Source: Phoronis australis
Taxonomy: Eukaryota; Phoronida; Phoronidae
DNA length: 64,000 nucleotides
Reading direction: 5' to 3'
Assembly: GCA_002633005.1 (NCBI GenBank)
Contig: NMRA01000489.1
Location: forward strand, 260,727 to 324,726
Position 1 is the first letter of the stretch; each line of letters opens with the position of its first letter. The notes under the pieces were generated by a model that worked only from the letters and a program-made list of their open reading frames with translations, ran no database searches and was not told where the DNA came from. The translations under genes were made by a program, and so were the position numbers. Of the stretch, positions 49,384 to 60,752 are shown one piece after another.

Positions 49384-49485
49384 AGTGGCGGATCTACGTT
49401 TTCAGTAAGAGGGATTTAGGATTCCCGCAAATGTGCGTGGCGCCGAGCGGGGGGGAGGTTTCCCCCTCTCCTGTGTAAGACATTG
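49384..49485 (+). repeat. hAT-like terminus, left orientation
   Basis: AGTGGCGGATCTACG followed by a G-rich stretch (GAGCGGGGGGGAGG). A right-hand terminus of the same type lies at 51640-51728. Confidence 0.45.
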
Positions 49486-51639
49486 TTTTGTATAGTGAAA
49501 TTTCCATGCATCCTGGTAAGTTTCTGGCACTTAACATATGTCTCTGGAGTTTTTCTTAAGATAATTAAAAACTCTTCTCGATTTCGTCACATGAACTTGG
49601 CTCATAGGTTTCGTGAAACCATATTGTGCACATCTGGGTATGATTCACGCCGCCAGCAAAATTTTTTGTTGGAACATCTCCTTACACACACCTTTTTTAG
49701 CATATGAAAAGTCGTATACGAAAAGGTGTGGTGTGTATACAGGGGTTTAGACAACTTCCAAATATTCAAGAGCATAAGGAGCACCGAAGGGGCGTAAAAA
49801 CTTGAATATCAGATGATCGCAACAGCCTCAAGCTGTAAAAGAACGAAGACCTCTACTGTTAGTCCGGAAATAAAAATGTGTTCTGTCTCGTTACGAGAAA
49901 ACTGGAGAACGATGGTGCTCTCAGCTCATAGTCTATTATTAAAAGCGATAATAAATAATTAAGTATCACTTTATTAAGCTGAATCGGGTAGACAACATTT
50001 GAAAAATGTCAAATGTTTCAGCAAACAAATCATCTAAAAACAGTTTCACGAAACCAAAACATCCTGTGCACTGTGGTGAAAAGATATACTGGGCTAGTTT
50101 GCAGAGGGACCAGATGTACACTGAGAGTACACAAAAAGGCTGACCTGGTAAGTCACGAGACCAAGAGTACACCTGTGGTTATTATCCCTATAAAAATAGT
50201 CGATCTGTCACGGGACCAAAAAGTACTGGCTGAGATAAATAGTTTTACAAAGCACACTTTGGTAAAAAAATCACAAGACTAGTTCGCCAAGGTAACAGAA
50301 GTACACTGAAACTCAACATCTACACATGCCAAGCTGGCCTGGTCCGTCGCGAGACTTACAAGTGTACTATGCAAAAAATTTTGTTTGAATTTGAAAACTT
50401 CTCTCTAGACACTTTTTAATCCCCAGTGGTTACTCATACATTAGTCCTATCCTTCCGTTGTCTAGACTGCCGAGGAATCTGTATATCGGATCCAATGATT
50501 TGCTCATTTTGGAACCATTCTGCCCAGATATCTTCGATGTTTGTTCCCAATGCTTGCACTTCGACAACTGCTGTGTCAATAAGCTTGTAAGCCTCTACAA
50601 TGTCAGCATCTCGTTTTGCAGCTCAGTTGGCACTAATAAGGCCCTTGAAGTTGCGAAGTCCATTCAAAAAGATTTACATGCACAACAAAATTTGATCCGT
50701 TCGTCATGGACTACTTCAATCCTTGACGATGTATCCCAGGACCTATTTGCATCTCTTGCAATTTTCGAAATAAACGTCCCAATGTCTGAACGCTTGAAAC
50801 CCGAAGTACTAACATCAAATAAATGGCCATGGGCATGAACGTTTCATCGAGTGGGCCTTTCTGCGGAAATTCACAGTATAGAAGACGGCAGTGTGCTTAT
50901 TGCAGGTAGAAAGACGGTAGGTGTTGAGGTCGGAACAAGGGCTCCTTAGGAGGCCCATTGAACATCGCACGAGTTCTGAAAGACTTTGTTGTGAAAGAAC
51001 AGCCTCCCCGCAATTTCTGGTACTGTACACTGTTGGCGAATGTGGTCAGTTTGTCAGTGAGTCCCCCCTTGGTCATTCCTTGTATAGACATAACTTGTTA
51101 CAGTGTATCTTCAAACGGACTCACGACCAGACCACGGCGCCCACCACAATAGCAATTTTTCGGAAAAAGAATTTTTTCAAAAATATTACAATCATGTACA
51201 TGTGCACTGTATGATATTGCGCAAGACAACTTAACAATACATCAGTTATAAACGTGTGGAGTGTAATAGAATGACACGGCATGACAGATGAGGTAAAAAC
51301 GTTGCACGTCAATTCGCCCGAATATCAGGGTTGCGGCACCACAGTATACCCCCTAATCAAATCGAAACATATCTTAGAGTAAAGAAGCTAGTTACCTAAA
51401 GAAATTAGCTATAGAACTGCTCTTTCAGCGGTGTATCCATCTAAAATAATTGGCTACTTCAGAAGTGTCAACGGAAGCGCGCGCACAATTGATCTCCGTG
51501 CGTTTTGCCGATGAGCAACGAAGACTCAGCAATTCACAATGCAAAAAATTATATTTTCAGAGTGAACCCCCCCTCAATTTTTTCCAAGTTGGTTTACTGG
51601 GGTATACACACGCTAGCGGTGCCCTTTTTGTTTTGCTGG
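49486..51639. other. Unassigned sequence between hAT-like termini
   Basis: Contains a 126-codon + strand ORF (50458-50838) with no recognisable domain and irregular repeats of GACCAGATGTACACT / GACCTGGTAAGTCACGAGACC type at about 50085-50360. Could be a decayed element interior. Confidence 0.4.
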
Positions 51640-51728
51640 AGACGTTTTTATTTTTTTATCATTTTTGGGTCCTGGCCCAAGGGGTGGTTTAGACACCCTG
51701 AACTCACCCCATAGATCCGCCACTGATC
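51640..51728 (-). repeat. hAT-like terminus, right orientation
   Basis: Reversed, it reads CAGTGGCGGATCTATGGGG. It could be the partner of 49384, bounding 2.3 kb, but the flanking bases do not match and the interval shows no recognisable transposase. Confidence 0.42.
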
Positions 51729-51954
51729 TGATAGGGAAAAGGTAACAACTTTGCCTGAGAATATAAACATGGCTGTACAATAGTCTAGTTAATAAAAAAT
51801 GATACTCAGAATCTTGTGACAGTGTGAGATCTGTTAACAAATACACAACATCTATAAGTGTTGCATATCAACACATATAAATACCACAACTTCTATTTTA
51901 CATAATATACAAGTGTTTAGGTTGTAAGATTCTAAGTTAACAAAACATGATGAA

Positions 51955-52215
51955 CAAAATATTTATTATTGGGGTAAAAACAGACCAGTATCATTGTGAT
52001 TACAGGAAAAAATATGCATACCTTTAATCACATTTTTTGGGCCAAAATATGAGAACGAATTTTAAAATCAGCTCATGTGTAAACAAGGACAACAACAACA
52101 AAATACTTATTATTGGAGGTAGAAACAGACCATTACAATTGTGATAATAGAATAAACTGATGCATACCTTTAATCACATTTGTTTTTGGCCAAAAATGAG
52201 AACGAATTTTAAAAT
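51955..52215. repeat. Diverged 145-bp tandem duplication
   Basis: TTATTATTGG, AAACAGACCA, GCATACCTTTAATCACATT and GAGAACGAATTTTAAAATC occur in the same order in both halves. A reversed piece of the family (GGGCTGATTTTAAAGTTCG) follows at about 52365. Confidence 0.7.
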
Positions 52216-52676
52216 CGATGCATATGTAAACGACGGCATATTTATGGACATGTCTCCCAAGAAAAAATTCACAATATTCCAATCAGGTGACACAGGTGTA
52301 GAACAGACTGTACAGGTACACAAGAGATAATAAATCGAAACGTCAATCAATATTTCGCTTACACATGGGCTGATTTTAAAGTTCGTAGGCATACCTTTTA
52401 GCCTGGTATTTAGGTCATGGCAGAAATATAATTTTTCACCCCTGTACTTGATTTCATATTCCAATATAAGATAGTACATAGTTTTTTTTTTCTGATTTGC
52501 TGATATACAACCTATCTTAATGGTTCTTTTGCTTTTGCCAGCCAGTCATAACCAAAATACCAATTACAGTCAGTTAACAACTGAATAAATAGTATTAAAA
52601 AATATTCTTTTGTTCAGGCTAAAATGCAAAGATCATGACATTAAAACTATACAGTAAATCCGGCTCAAGCACCAAC

Positions 52677-53260
52677 TGTTTATTTTATTTATTTATTTAT
52701 TGTAATATTTGAAATGAGGGTAACCTATTCAAGTGAAGCACTGCTTTTCTAGAGGGCCCTCAACAACAGAATGTAATACAGTAAAATATAACAGGATAAA
52801 GTAGTAAAACAGTAATTAGATACAGGTAACAAAGCAGCAATTAAAACAGGTTGATGATGATGAAACTTTGACCAAGAGAGATGAAATAAAGAAATGATAC
52901 TAAATAGTTCAAGCATGTAGAATAAAGAAAAATGACATTATTAGAAAGGTAAGGTGTTAAAATGGGTATTAAGTAAATTACCGCCACTTTTCAAAATTAA
53001 TTTTGTAGTAATTGAATTGGGCCATTTAATTTCTGGGCTAAGAGAGTTCCATATTGCAGCAGCAGCAGCATAAATAAGATCCCTTGTCCGTCTCGGATTT
53101 CATTTTTTTAAAAGAAACGTTACCAGCAACAGAAGAATGTGTAAAGTATATAGCTTGACTGCTACTGAATTTGTGGCCAAGATATGTTGAAGCAACGCCA
53201 TTGACATATCTGTTACGTGAAACAGGCAGAGAGAAAATTAATTTCTTATTATTTTAATAC
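52677..53260 (-). mobile_element. LINE 3' fragment with ORF end and (AAAT)n tail
   Basis: On the - strand, sequence around 53100-52960 encodes RRTRDLIYAAAAAIWNSLSP, the familiar 'RLWNSLPxEI' C-terminus of non-LTR retrotransposon ORF2, followed by non-coding sequence and an (AAAT)n run at about 52703-52677 that looks like the 3' tail. The Ala run is a local (GCT)n expansion. Confidence 0.65.
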
Positions 53261-53975
53261 AATGTGAAATTTGAGATTGCATCAACTTACATAAACATCA
53301 GGATTACTTAATAATCACTGAATCTTCAACATTGCATTTGCTCGTTAACTTTGTTATATTTGCTAAATACAGCATTGCACACAATTTCCATCTGTCAATC
53401 CTGTGTCTGGAATTGATCAGAATGACGATGCAAACTGAATTTGCATAATTTTATCTTGATATTCAGTCCGTTTTGGAAACATTGCTATGAGCTGTGAACA
53501 CCAGTGAGGGGCACCACTGATTTGTGTTTTTTATAAACGTTGGCCCAGTTACTAGTAGGTGAAAGAACGATGCACTTGGCAGAATAATCCATTTGTGTGA
53601 ACAAGTTGAGTTCAAGCACGTAGCTGTTAACAGTCACGCATGTTTAGACGTATCAACAAATTACCTCAAAAATATTTCATCAAAACAAAAATAGTGATAT
53701 CTGATCATATCTATCATACAAAAAAGGTATGCAGTAAAATGTAGCCCTATTGACCTCCGACCTGTGGACTGTCGGTGAAGACGCCTTATATGAACTGGTT
53801 TAAAAGGATCGTGGAGACCTTCTTTTCCTACCTAGCTCATGTAATTGCATATAGAACAATTTATAATATGAACATCTTTTAAGATGTTAACTTATTAAAA
53901 TACGTTATCAGGTACATTTAAAACCAGGGGCTTACACTTAGTTACAGAAACTGTAAACCTTATAAAAATACTAAC

Positions 53976-54174
53976 CTGCTATTCCTTTACGAAGTTTCTC
54001 AAATCTCACAAACGCATCCTCAACAGAACCAAGCAGTAAAGCTAATAACAGCAAACAAAATGCTATGGAGTCTGACTGAATGTTAGTTTCCACCCGCTGA
54101 GCAACAATGCCTCCTACAGGCAGATGTCTTCCCATATACCTTCAAACTGGCTCTCACAACATCAGCTCATTTTC
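53976..54174 (-). CDS. Candidate 5' coding exon of a small membrane protein, unrecognised
   Basis: On the - strand the segment begins after TTTTCAG and ends at GCAG/GTTAGT. From ATG 54135 it encodes 53 residues plus one base. There is an in-frame TGA six bases before the ATG. The peptide begins MGRHLPVGGIVAQRVETN and has one strong membrane segment (IAFCLLLLALLLG), then a charged tail (EDAFVRFEKLRKG). I do not recognise it. No second exon was identified with certainty. If it splices to the acceptor-like AG before 47854, it would be 5' UTR sequence of B4GALT and the ORF would be an upstream ORF overlapping the B4GALT start in another frame. Otherwise it is the first coding exon of a separate short gene. 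Confidence 0.4.
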
Positions 54175-54289
54175 CTGAAAAGTAAAATGTGACCAAGTGT
54201 AATTTGACAGCGCTAAACAAGAGCAACGCTAAACAAGAGCAACCTTAAGTGTTGAAATACACACACGACTGCACCACAAATGGTATGCC

Positions 54290-54960
54290 TCTAGGGATTG
54301 TTTATTAGTATCATAAAAATCCAGACCCATAGATGGTGCAGAACATAACATCTCCTTCAAAGGGTTAAGGAGATACAGCCAAGATGCTAAACAAAACTGT
54401 CAATAGGGGGTACCACAGCAGTCAGATCCGCTTGAAAACTAATAACAGACGTGATCTCGGCATATTTTCATAACGATCATTGAGCAGTTTTGCAGATAAA
54501 GGGACACATACTAACAAACAAGACTCGTAAATAATAAATGGCCACCAGGTGACACAGAATACCGGTAAGTCAAATTGTGTCCCAAAAAAATTAAAATTTT
54601 AAAAGGATAGATAAGAAAACACCAAAATCAGACTCAAAAGTAATAAAAATAGCCACTATGGAGCACAAACTCCATCAAATCTGTTTGAAATGAAGGTGTT
54701 GCTGTCATCTCAATAAAAACACGTGAAAATCCATGAACGAACTAGGCAGATGCAGCTCTAGACAAAGGCAAAAAAAAAATTGCGACTACAGTAGGGCGTA
54801 TACCAGTAGTCGAATCATCTATCGCCAGCTTCATAGGAACACACCTGACAAATTTCACGAAGATCCAGCAAACCATTTAGGAGACACAAACGCCTGATAC
54901 CAGACAGACATTCACCCACATTATTTGGGTGCACAAAAGCATGTGCGCAAATCAAACGAC
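54290..54960 (-). repeat. Degenerate dispersed family, reversed copy
   Basis: Reverse-complemented, it shows the GGGTGCACAAAAG-like start, 'GGCCATT', 'GTATCT' and 'TCCTTTGTCTAGAG' phrases of the family at 10700-11580. Diverged. Confidence 0.45.
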
Positions 54961-57464
54961 TAGAAACGAAAGTCGAGAAATGCACCTTGTTGAAATACCC
55001 TGATTAGACAGCATTACATATGAAAACCTGGGGGTGTAACTGATCATTCAACAAAAGCAGTAAGAACAGAACGTGGTTCATACATTGGAACATCTGTCAC
55101 ATGTATTTGCGTATGTTTTAACGGTCAATAAAAATTCAATTCAACAAACACTAAACTACATCATTTGGTGCACAACAGTTGCAGGGTTCATTAAAGATGC
55201 ATTCTGCTCAGCTTAGGTGGCTAAAACAAGAATCGATTCGGGCCTTTCACTCATAAAACTAGTCTTGCAATATTCCTAAACAAGACTTGGTTTTATTTCC
55301 ATTAAGAACATCGAAACAGACAGCAACTCAAGAGAGTGCTTCAGGGTTTATTGCAAGCATTCAATAGTTTTTATGAAAAACACCTGTAGACGAATACAAT
55401 GAAAATTGTTTTATTTCTCATATAACTGATTGACTATCTTGATCTAGAATTATTTAATTAGCTAACCAAGTACTCTTCTTAACTCAATTAATTACAATGT
55501 ATTATGACTTACTTTTTATTAATTATGCATTCAGCATTGTAACATAACCTTGCACGTCAACATGGTACTTATGAAGCATGTATTTCTGTTGTATGTACCA
55601 GACATATAATAAACACATTCAATTACTCATCTAAACTTCAATTCAGTTCAAACAATCAATCAAACAAAATAATTGAAGATTGGATGAGGGTGGTACCGTA
55701 ATTTTCCACTTATAAGCTCAATATATTTTCCTGTAAGTAGGTGTGCGTCAAATGAAATGAATAAACGGATACTGTACGATAATTAACAGGTGTGCAAAAT
55801 CAACGAGAAACTAAGGATTGCCAAAATTTAAGAAAATGTACAAACAGTAATTGAGTTAGTTTATCCTGTTCCTACAGTTCTTTACCGCACTATTGGTGAA
55901 ACATATTTTCGAGCACAAGGCCCACTCATCCTTTCACCATATATGATGAATTAATGTGTGTATTAACAGTTAGCTGTATACAAACATTTCTCTAATAGTT
56001 TGTGCACTTTGTCAGCTTAGTGTTCCAATTAATAGAGACAAAAATGGCCACACAAACTACGTATTAGAGATGAAAATCAAGTGTTCGAATTATTAGAGAT
56101 AAAATATCGATAATCACAATTATCGTGGGTAACGATAGCCTCCGTGGTTTGGCAATATGAATTATTTTACACAAGTAACAAATTATTGTCTCGAAAGATG
56201 GGTTCGCTTCAAAATATAATACCTGAATGGTTTGGCACTTTATTTTCTTCCTATGTTCGCAAACTTCAAAACCTCAGCTTCAATACCTCTGCGATGCTGT
56301 CTACCGCGTTCAGTTTGTTCCGGCTGCAGTGCACTAGATTAAACATGTATGCCAAAAAATCAGGCCAGAGGAAGTGACTGTGGGTTTGCCAAACCTCAGA
56401 ATTTGAGTTAGGTGGTAAGCTCTCAGATTATAATTCGCTAACTCAGGGAAAGGTGTCAAATTCTCCCTATTTTGTTGAAATTCCAGACTTTGAACTAATT
56501 CTCCCAGTTTTCTCAACACTTGCAAAAATAGCATGGGAAAATATCCAGTGGAGTTTGTAAGGTTTGTGTCCCTTGGACTTTTCGTTTGTCAGCAGGCGTG
56601 ATTTCGCGCAACTTCCTCAAAATGGCACCAGGTGAAAGGAGCTCATGTGAACTGAGCCAGATTTTCCTGTATATGTTCAAATTATGTGGACTAAATTGTC
56701 TCCAGAGTCATGGTATGTGTTAACTATAATTCATTTATTTGAAGTTATTCACTATATTTTGAAATGAGTAGCTTTTTATAGGGTACACTATTGCCTGTGG
56801 CGTAAACGACGATGTCATTGCCTACTGTTTAATTTGTGGTAGTGTGCCACGATGGTGGTGCCCCTCTGCCTAGCCCAGGTGCAAAGTTGTATACTGTTAT
56901 ATAGCTTGGCACCATTGTGGGTAAAAACCGGCCAAATGAAACCCGACACGATATTATTATCATTGAAAACTAAAAGGTATGACACTAGTGACTAAAAATT
57001 CCACAAGTGCTTCACTTTAGTCATCCAGATCAAACAAATCTCAATGAATTTACACAAACCAGGGATTTAACAAATCATGAGCAATTGCTCTTTCTTCTGG
57101 TAGCAACAGCATCTTGTTCCAGCGAGTTTGCAACAAATTCGCAATTCAAGGGACACAATCTAACAAATTTCACCCGATACCTTCTCATACTATTTTGCAA
57201 GCGTCACGTGCGCTAGCGTCACGCACTTCGCTCAGTCTCGCGCTAGTTTTTGCGGAACTCACGTGACTCAGTTGACATACTTTGTGGTTATCGTGCGCAT
57301 GGTGAAAAAGTTAATGGCAACCAAAAAAGTGGAGTTGGAATTCTTTGCCAAAGTCACCTTAATTCTCACAACTAAGCTTCATCAACGATATGTATAGAAG
57401 TAGAAAGGACCAATGAAGAAAGTAAGCGCTTTTTTAAATGCTAGTTTTAATTATGTAATGTACC
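54961..57464. other. No gene recognised
   Basis: AT-rich sequence. A more CpG-rich patch around 57195-57260 (CACGTGCGCTAGCGTCACGCAC) is possibly regulatory but has no attached exon. Confidence 0.5.
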
Positions 57465-58265
57465 GCCGGAGGTCCTAAAGTCATGAGTGCCCTAAAGTCG
57501 TGAACGATCTCATTTCCTCTTCTGCACGGACCCGTGACATCTAGCGTTGTAGTTTCCAGCGATCGTCAGCTTAAGAACGTCAAACGAATACCCGGACGTG
57601 TTGATATTTACAATATGATAACAAACTGAGTGAGTGGTTCCTTTTTACAAATGTATCTTAAAAACAGCATATTTCACTAATCCACTTTTTTGTGCATTTT
57701 CAGAATATATTTTCGAAAATATATATCGTTCAGATTTGCTCAAACACGCGCTCCAGGGGTAGCTTGAACAATGTATCAAAATGTCCCAAAGTCAATCAAG
57801 TTTTGTAAAGCCAAAGCCATAAAATACAGAGAGATAATTGATGCTGGCTTCTTAGCGTTTTACGTAAACATCCTCATTGAAAACGTCTGTGCACATCGGA
57901 GTTGGGTGCAAAACACATAATAATTTATTTCAATTGAAATTGAATTAATAAACAATGCAATGCGTTTTTATGTCGTCCAGAATAACTGTAAGCAGTGTAG
58001 TTGACTTGTGTGGCCTTACTTCATGCATTTTGGTCTAAACGAAACGGTCACGACTTTAGGCCATCATTCAAAATGGCTGGCGATATGAGCAACCGTTTCA
58101 AAACTCTAGTTATGTAGGCAAACACAGGTTAAGACTGGAAAACACCTATATTTGTGAAGGCTGATACATGTCCGTGACATCACATGAGCAGTTGCTAACG
58201 GACACTGGGTAGTAGTACAATCAGCTGCTTTTTATGCTTTTATTCACGACTTTAGGTCACCGGAG
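57465..58265. mobile_element. MITE-like element F with CTAAAGTCGTGA termini
   Basis: CCGGAGGTCCTAAAGTCATGA at the left and CACGACTTTAGGTCACCGG at the right are imperfect inverted repeats. The phrase also occurs subterminally (CCCTAAAGTCGTGA near 57490, TCACGACTTTAGGCC near 58048). Confidence 0.62.
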
Positions 58266-58438
58266 TCTATTTTTGACGAGGTGAAAACTCAAAATCGGTG
58301 GCCGGATTTGGCCTACCGCCTGTTTAAAATACATGGAAGGAAAGCAGAAAGTGATGGGAAGTATTGTAGCCCCTAACCGGCCAACCAAGGGCTACGTGTT
58401 TCCTGTAGGCTACTAGTAGTATACTACCCTCCCTGCCT

Positions 58439-58907
58439 CACAGGCGTCCTCAGCTTCTGATCGTCCCCAATACACTACATATAATACTACAAGGTATGCC
58501 ACTCCCGACGGATCGAGGTCAAGGACGGTACAGAAATTGCCAGTTTGTCGCGTAAAGTGACGATGTCGATAACGCCGTCCATCTGTAATTCATCGGTAAT
58601 TTCCGTACCGTCCTTGACCTCGAGCCGTCCAAGATGGAAGTGTGTTTTTTTTGTGAACATTTTTGTTCTTTGACTGCGAATTTCTTACGAAGTCGCAGGA
58701 ACAGGACACCGTGAATGGTATTGGAAGAAAGAACAATTGCCAATGGTTTGTTGAAACCTTGTTTTGTGTAAATTTATTGAGTTTTATGTTAGCTATGGAG
58801 GGCTGAAGTGAAGCACCCGTGGAATTTCTAGTCGGGAGTGTCATACCAACTGGTTCCTAGATTATATGTAGTGTATTGGGGACGATCAGAAGCTGAGGAC
58901 GCCTGTG
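58439..58907. mobile_element. Foldback element with nested inverted repeats
   Basis: Outer arms 58439-58508 and 58831-58907 (CACAGGCGTCCTCAGCTTCT / AGAAGCTGAGGACGCCTGTG, then CACTACATATAAT / ATTATATGTAGTG and CACTCCCGAC / GTCGGGAGTG). Directly inside, 58508-58540 pairs with 58587-58627 (GGTCAAGGACGGTAC / GTACCGTCCTTGACC). No recognisable coding. Confidence 0.8.
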
Positions 58908-60017
58908 CACTGACTGGGCCTAGTCGTGAATTCTACCTTTTGCCGTGGTTGCGTGCCAGCGGCCAACTGCTCCCACCCAGCAAATTCCAAAAACAAAACG
59001 TGAAACGCTGTTCATCCACCTACCTACGCTACAGATTTAAGCAGTTTTAAATCGCTGAATATCCCAAACTCAGAGAGCTATTTTCACCCTCACTCTCGGA
59101 AACTCGACCGACATTCCACTTGGCTTCCGGTTGCAGTTTAAAGAAAAAGATACATTTCGACAACTGCTGGACGTTTCGTCTCAGATAATTTTTAGATTGC
59201 TACTAAACTCTAAATGGGTCACTTGAGTGTCACAGATATTGAAATCCAATTTAAAAGAACACTATAACACAAAATTTTGCGAAAGCGCAGGTTTTGAAAA
59301 ATGCAGTTCGGAGAGAACACGGAGAAGGCGACTGGTCAGCACGTCTTCCGTCTTCTGTTCAACTCTTGAGTTATAAAAGTGTACCGTACTGGAGTCGAGC
59401 ACCATCTTCAGCACCTTCATGTGATTGGCCCAAATCTTGCAAGAAGTGGAAATTTGATGGCTACTTCAAATAACCGTTATAACGTAAAGAATTTCAGTCT
59501 CTTTCTTATATATTGGCGGAGTTTCCTTTAAACTTGATGACGCAGAAGTATAGAATTTATATTGGTTGTGAATATCTGCGCAATTAAAGTGGATAAANCG
59601 ACTAAATCAAACCAACTTGACGTGACAGATTGACGACTCGCGGAGTTCGTTTCACCCCTGTTACAACTCTGAGATTAGATTCTGCTGAATTTGTCAAAGC
59701 ATCATTCTTAATCTCAGTCTTAGAATTCATGAGCGCTCTGAAGATGACTAAAATCAGTAGGCCTACATGATTCGCCACATTCTTGTTTAATGCAGTGGGA
59801 TGTATTTTCCAGTATTTTTGATAACTTTTTGAGGCCAGCATACCATCAAATTGCCACTCTTTGGAGGTGGTATGTTCAAGCAATGCATACAATGATATAA
59901 TAATTATAATATTATAATAAGACCAACATCTCAAAATGTCCGTGAATAACAAAATGACATTTTGTCTAGGTGTGAACTCAGCTCATCTTGCAACCTGACT
60001 TAGAAATTGGAATATGT
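58908..60017. other. Upstream of the miniature LTR element; possible RANGRF 5' region
   Basis: Contains ATGTGATTGGCC (inverted CCAAT) near 59418. No exon is recognised; a RANGRF first non-coding exon could lie here. Confidence 0.4.
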
Positions 60018-60169
60018 TGTTGTAGATGTGCTTCCGGTGAATTATATGAGCCTCTGTTAGCTACTCGCTAACGGGCAATTCCCTATTAGCTGAATGGTTA
60101 GCACGCTTGCCGGTTTTATGGGGATCGCGGGTTCGATCCCCGGGTCGGGTGATCTCGGCTATTACAACA
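60018..60169 (+). repeat. 5' LTR with TATA-like box and embedded tRNA-like region
   Basis: The LTR holds a TATA-like TTATATGA (near 60045), a small perfect hairpin (GTTAGC-TACTC-GCTAAC) and then a tRNA-like stretch of about 72 bp. Its A box (TAGCTGAATGG) and B box (GGTTCGATCCC) match the RNA polymerase III internal promoter consensus. D- and T-arms can be drawn; the acceptor stem pairs only partly and the anticodon arm poorly. Confidence 0.75.
60084..60158 (+). other. tRNA-like sequence inside the 5' LTR (not a functional tRNA)
   Basis: A box TAGCTGAATGG and B box GGTTCGATCCC are spaced as in a tRNA, about 22-23 bases separate the D and T arms as in normal tRNAs, and CCC/GGG survives in the acceptor stem. 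No good five-pair anticodon stem forms, so decoding function is unlikely. A second copy is in the 3' LTR (about 60470-60544). Confidence 0.6.
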
Positions 60170-60403
60170 AATGGCGTAGTCGGCAAACGGATGATCTACC
60201 GATGAAGCACTGCCAACTAGTACCCACGGACCTCGGGACGGCGCGCGTGGAAGGTTCCAGGAGTCAAGGACCTGTATGAGAGACTACCTTGTGTTCACCT
60301 GTGTTGTGGTGGTAAAGGTACCAAGGGACGTTGATGACCTGTATGCGAGACATCCTGGTGTTCACCTTCCTGTCGCGTGCTCGTTCCGTAGGAAAGGGGG
60401 GAA

Positions 60404-60555
60404 TGTTGTAGATGTGCTTCCGGTGAATTATATGAGCCTCTGTTAGCTACTCGCTAACGGGCAATTGCCTATTAGCTGAATGGTTAGCACGCTTGCCGGT
60501 TTTATGGGGATCGCGGGTTCGATCCCCGGGTCGGGTAATCTCGGCTGTTACTACA
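60404..60555 (+). repeat. 3' LTR of the same miniature element
   Basis: Same length as the 5' LTR, with four substitutions by eye. The A and B boxes of the tRNA-like part are unchanged between copies. It follows directly after the polypurine tract. Confidence 0.78.
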
Positions 60556-60752
60556 AAGTTATCATTTTCTCGCAACACTAAAGAGATGTAATTTGTAGAA
60601 TGTTTCTTATTGCTACTGTGGTAAGACGACGAATTTGAGCCCTTTTTGATTCAGTTAATTAGGTTACACATTTCAGTTTTGCTTTTTAGTGGAGAAAGAA
60701 CAACTTTAAGTTGAACTTGAAGCCTTGGATAAGCTGTTAAGTGCTGGGAACA

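Larger units (their letters stand above)
60018..60555 (+). mobile_element. Miniature LTR retrotransposon (TRIM-like) with tRNA-like LTRs
   Basis: Two direct repeats of 152 bp (60018-60169 and 60404-60555) start TGTTGTAGATG and end ACA, and differ at four positions by eye (about 2.6%). A primer-binding-site-like TGGCGTAGTCGGC begins at 60172, two bases after the 5' LTR. A polypurine tract (AGGAAAGGGGGGAA, 60390-60403) abuts the 3' LTR. The 234-bp internal part has no coding capacity and contains a diverged 32-bp duplication (GACCTGTATG...GTTCACCT). These are the parts of a terminal-repeat retrotransposon in miniature, which would depend on another element's proteins. No clear target-site duplication is seen (flanks TATGT and AAGTT). 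It ends about 200 bp before the RANGRF start codon. Confidence 0.8.

Noticed and set aside
50458-50838. 126-codon ORF on the + strand
   Set aside because: No recognisable domain, lies in repeat-rich sequence; left unassigned rather than called a gene.
49384-51728. A single 2.3-kb hAT transposon
   Set aside because: Both ends look hAT-like, but flanking bases do not form an 8-bp duplication and no transposase fragment was recognised between them.
60084-60158. Functional tRNA gene
   Set aside because: A and B boxes are good but the anticodon arm does not pair and the acceptor stem is only partial; it is part of an LTR repeat.
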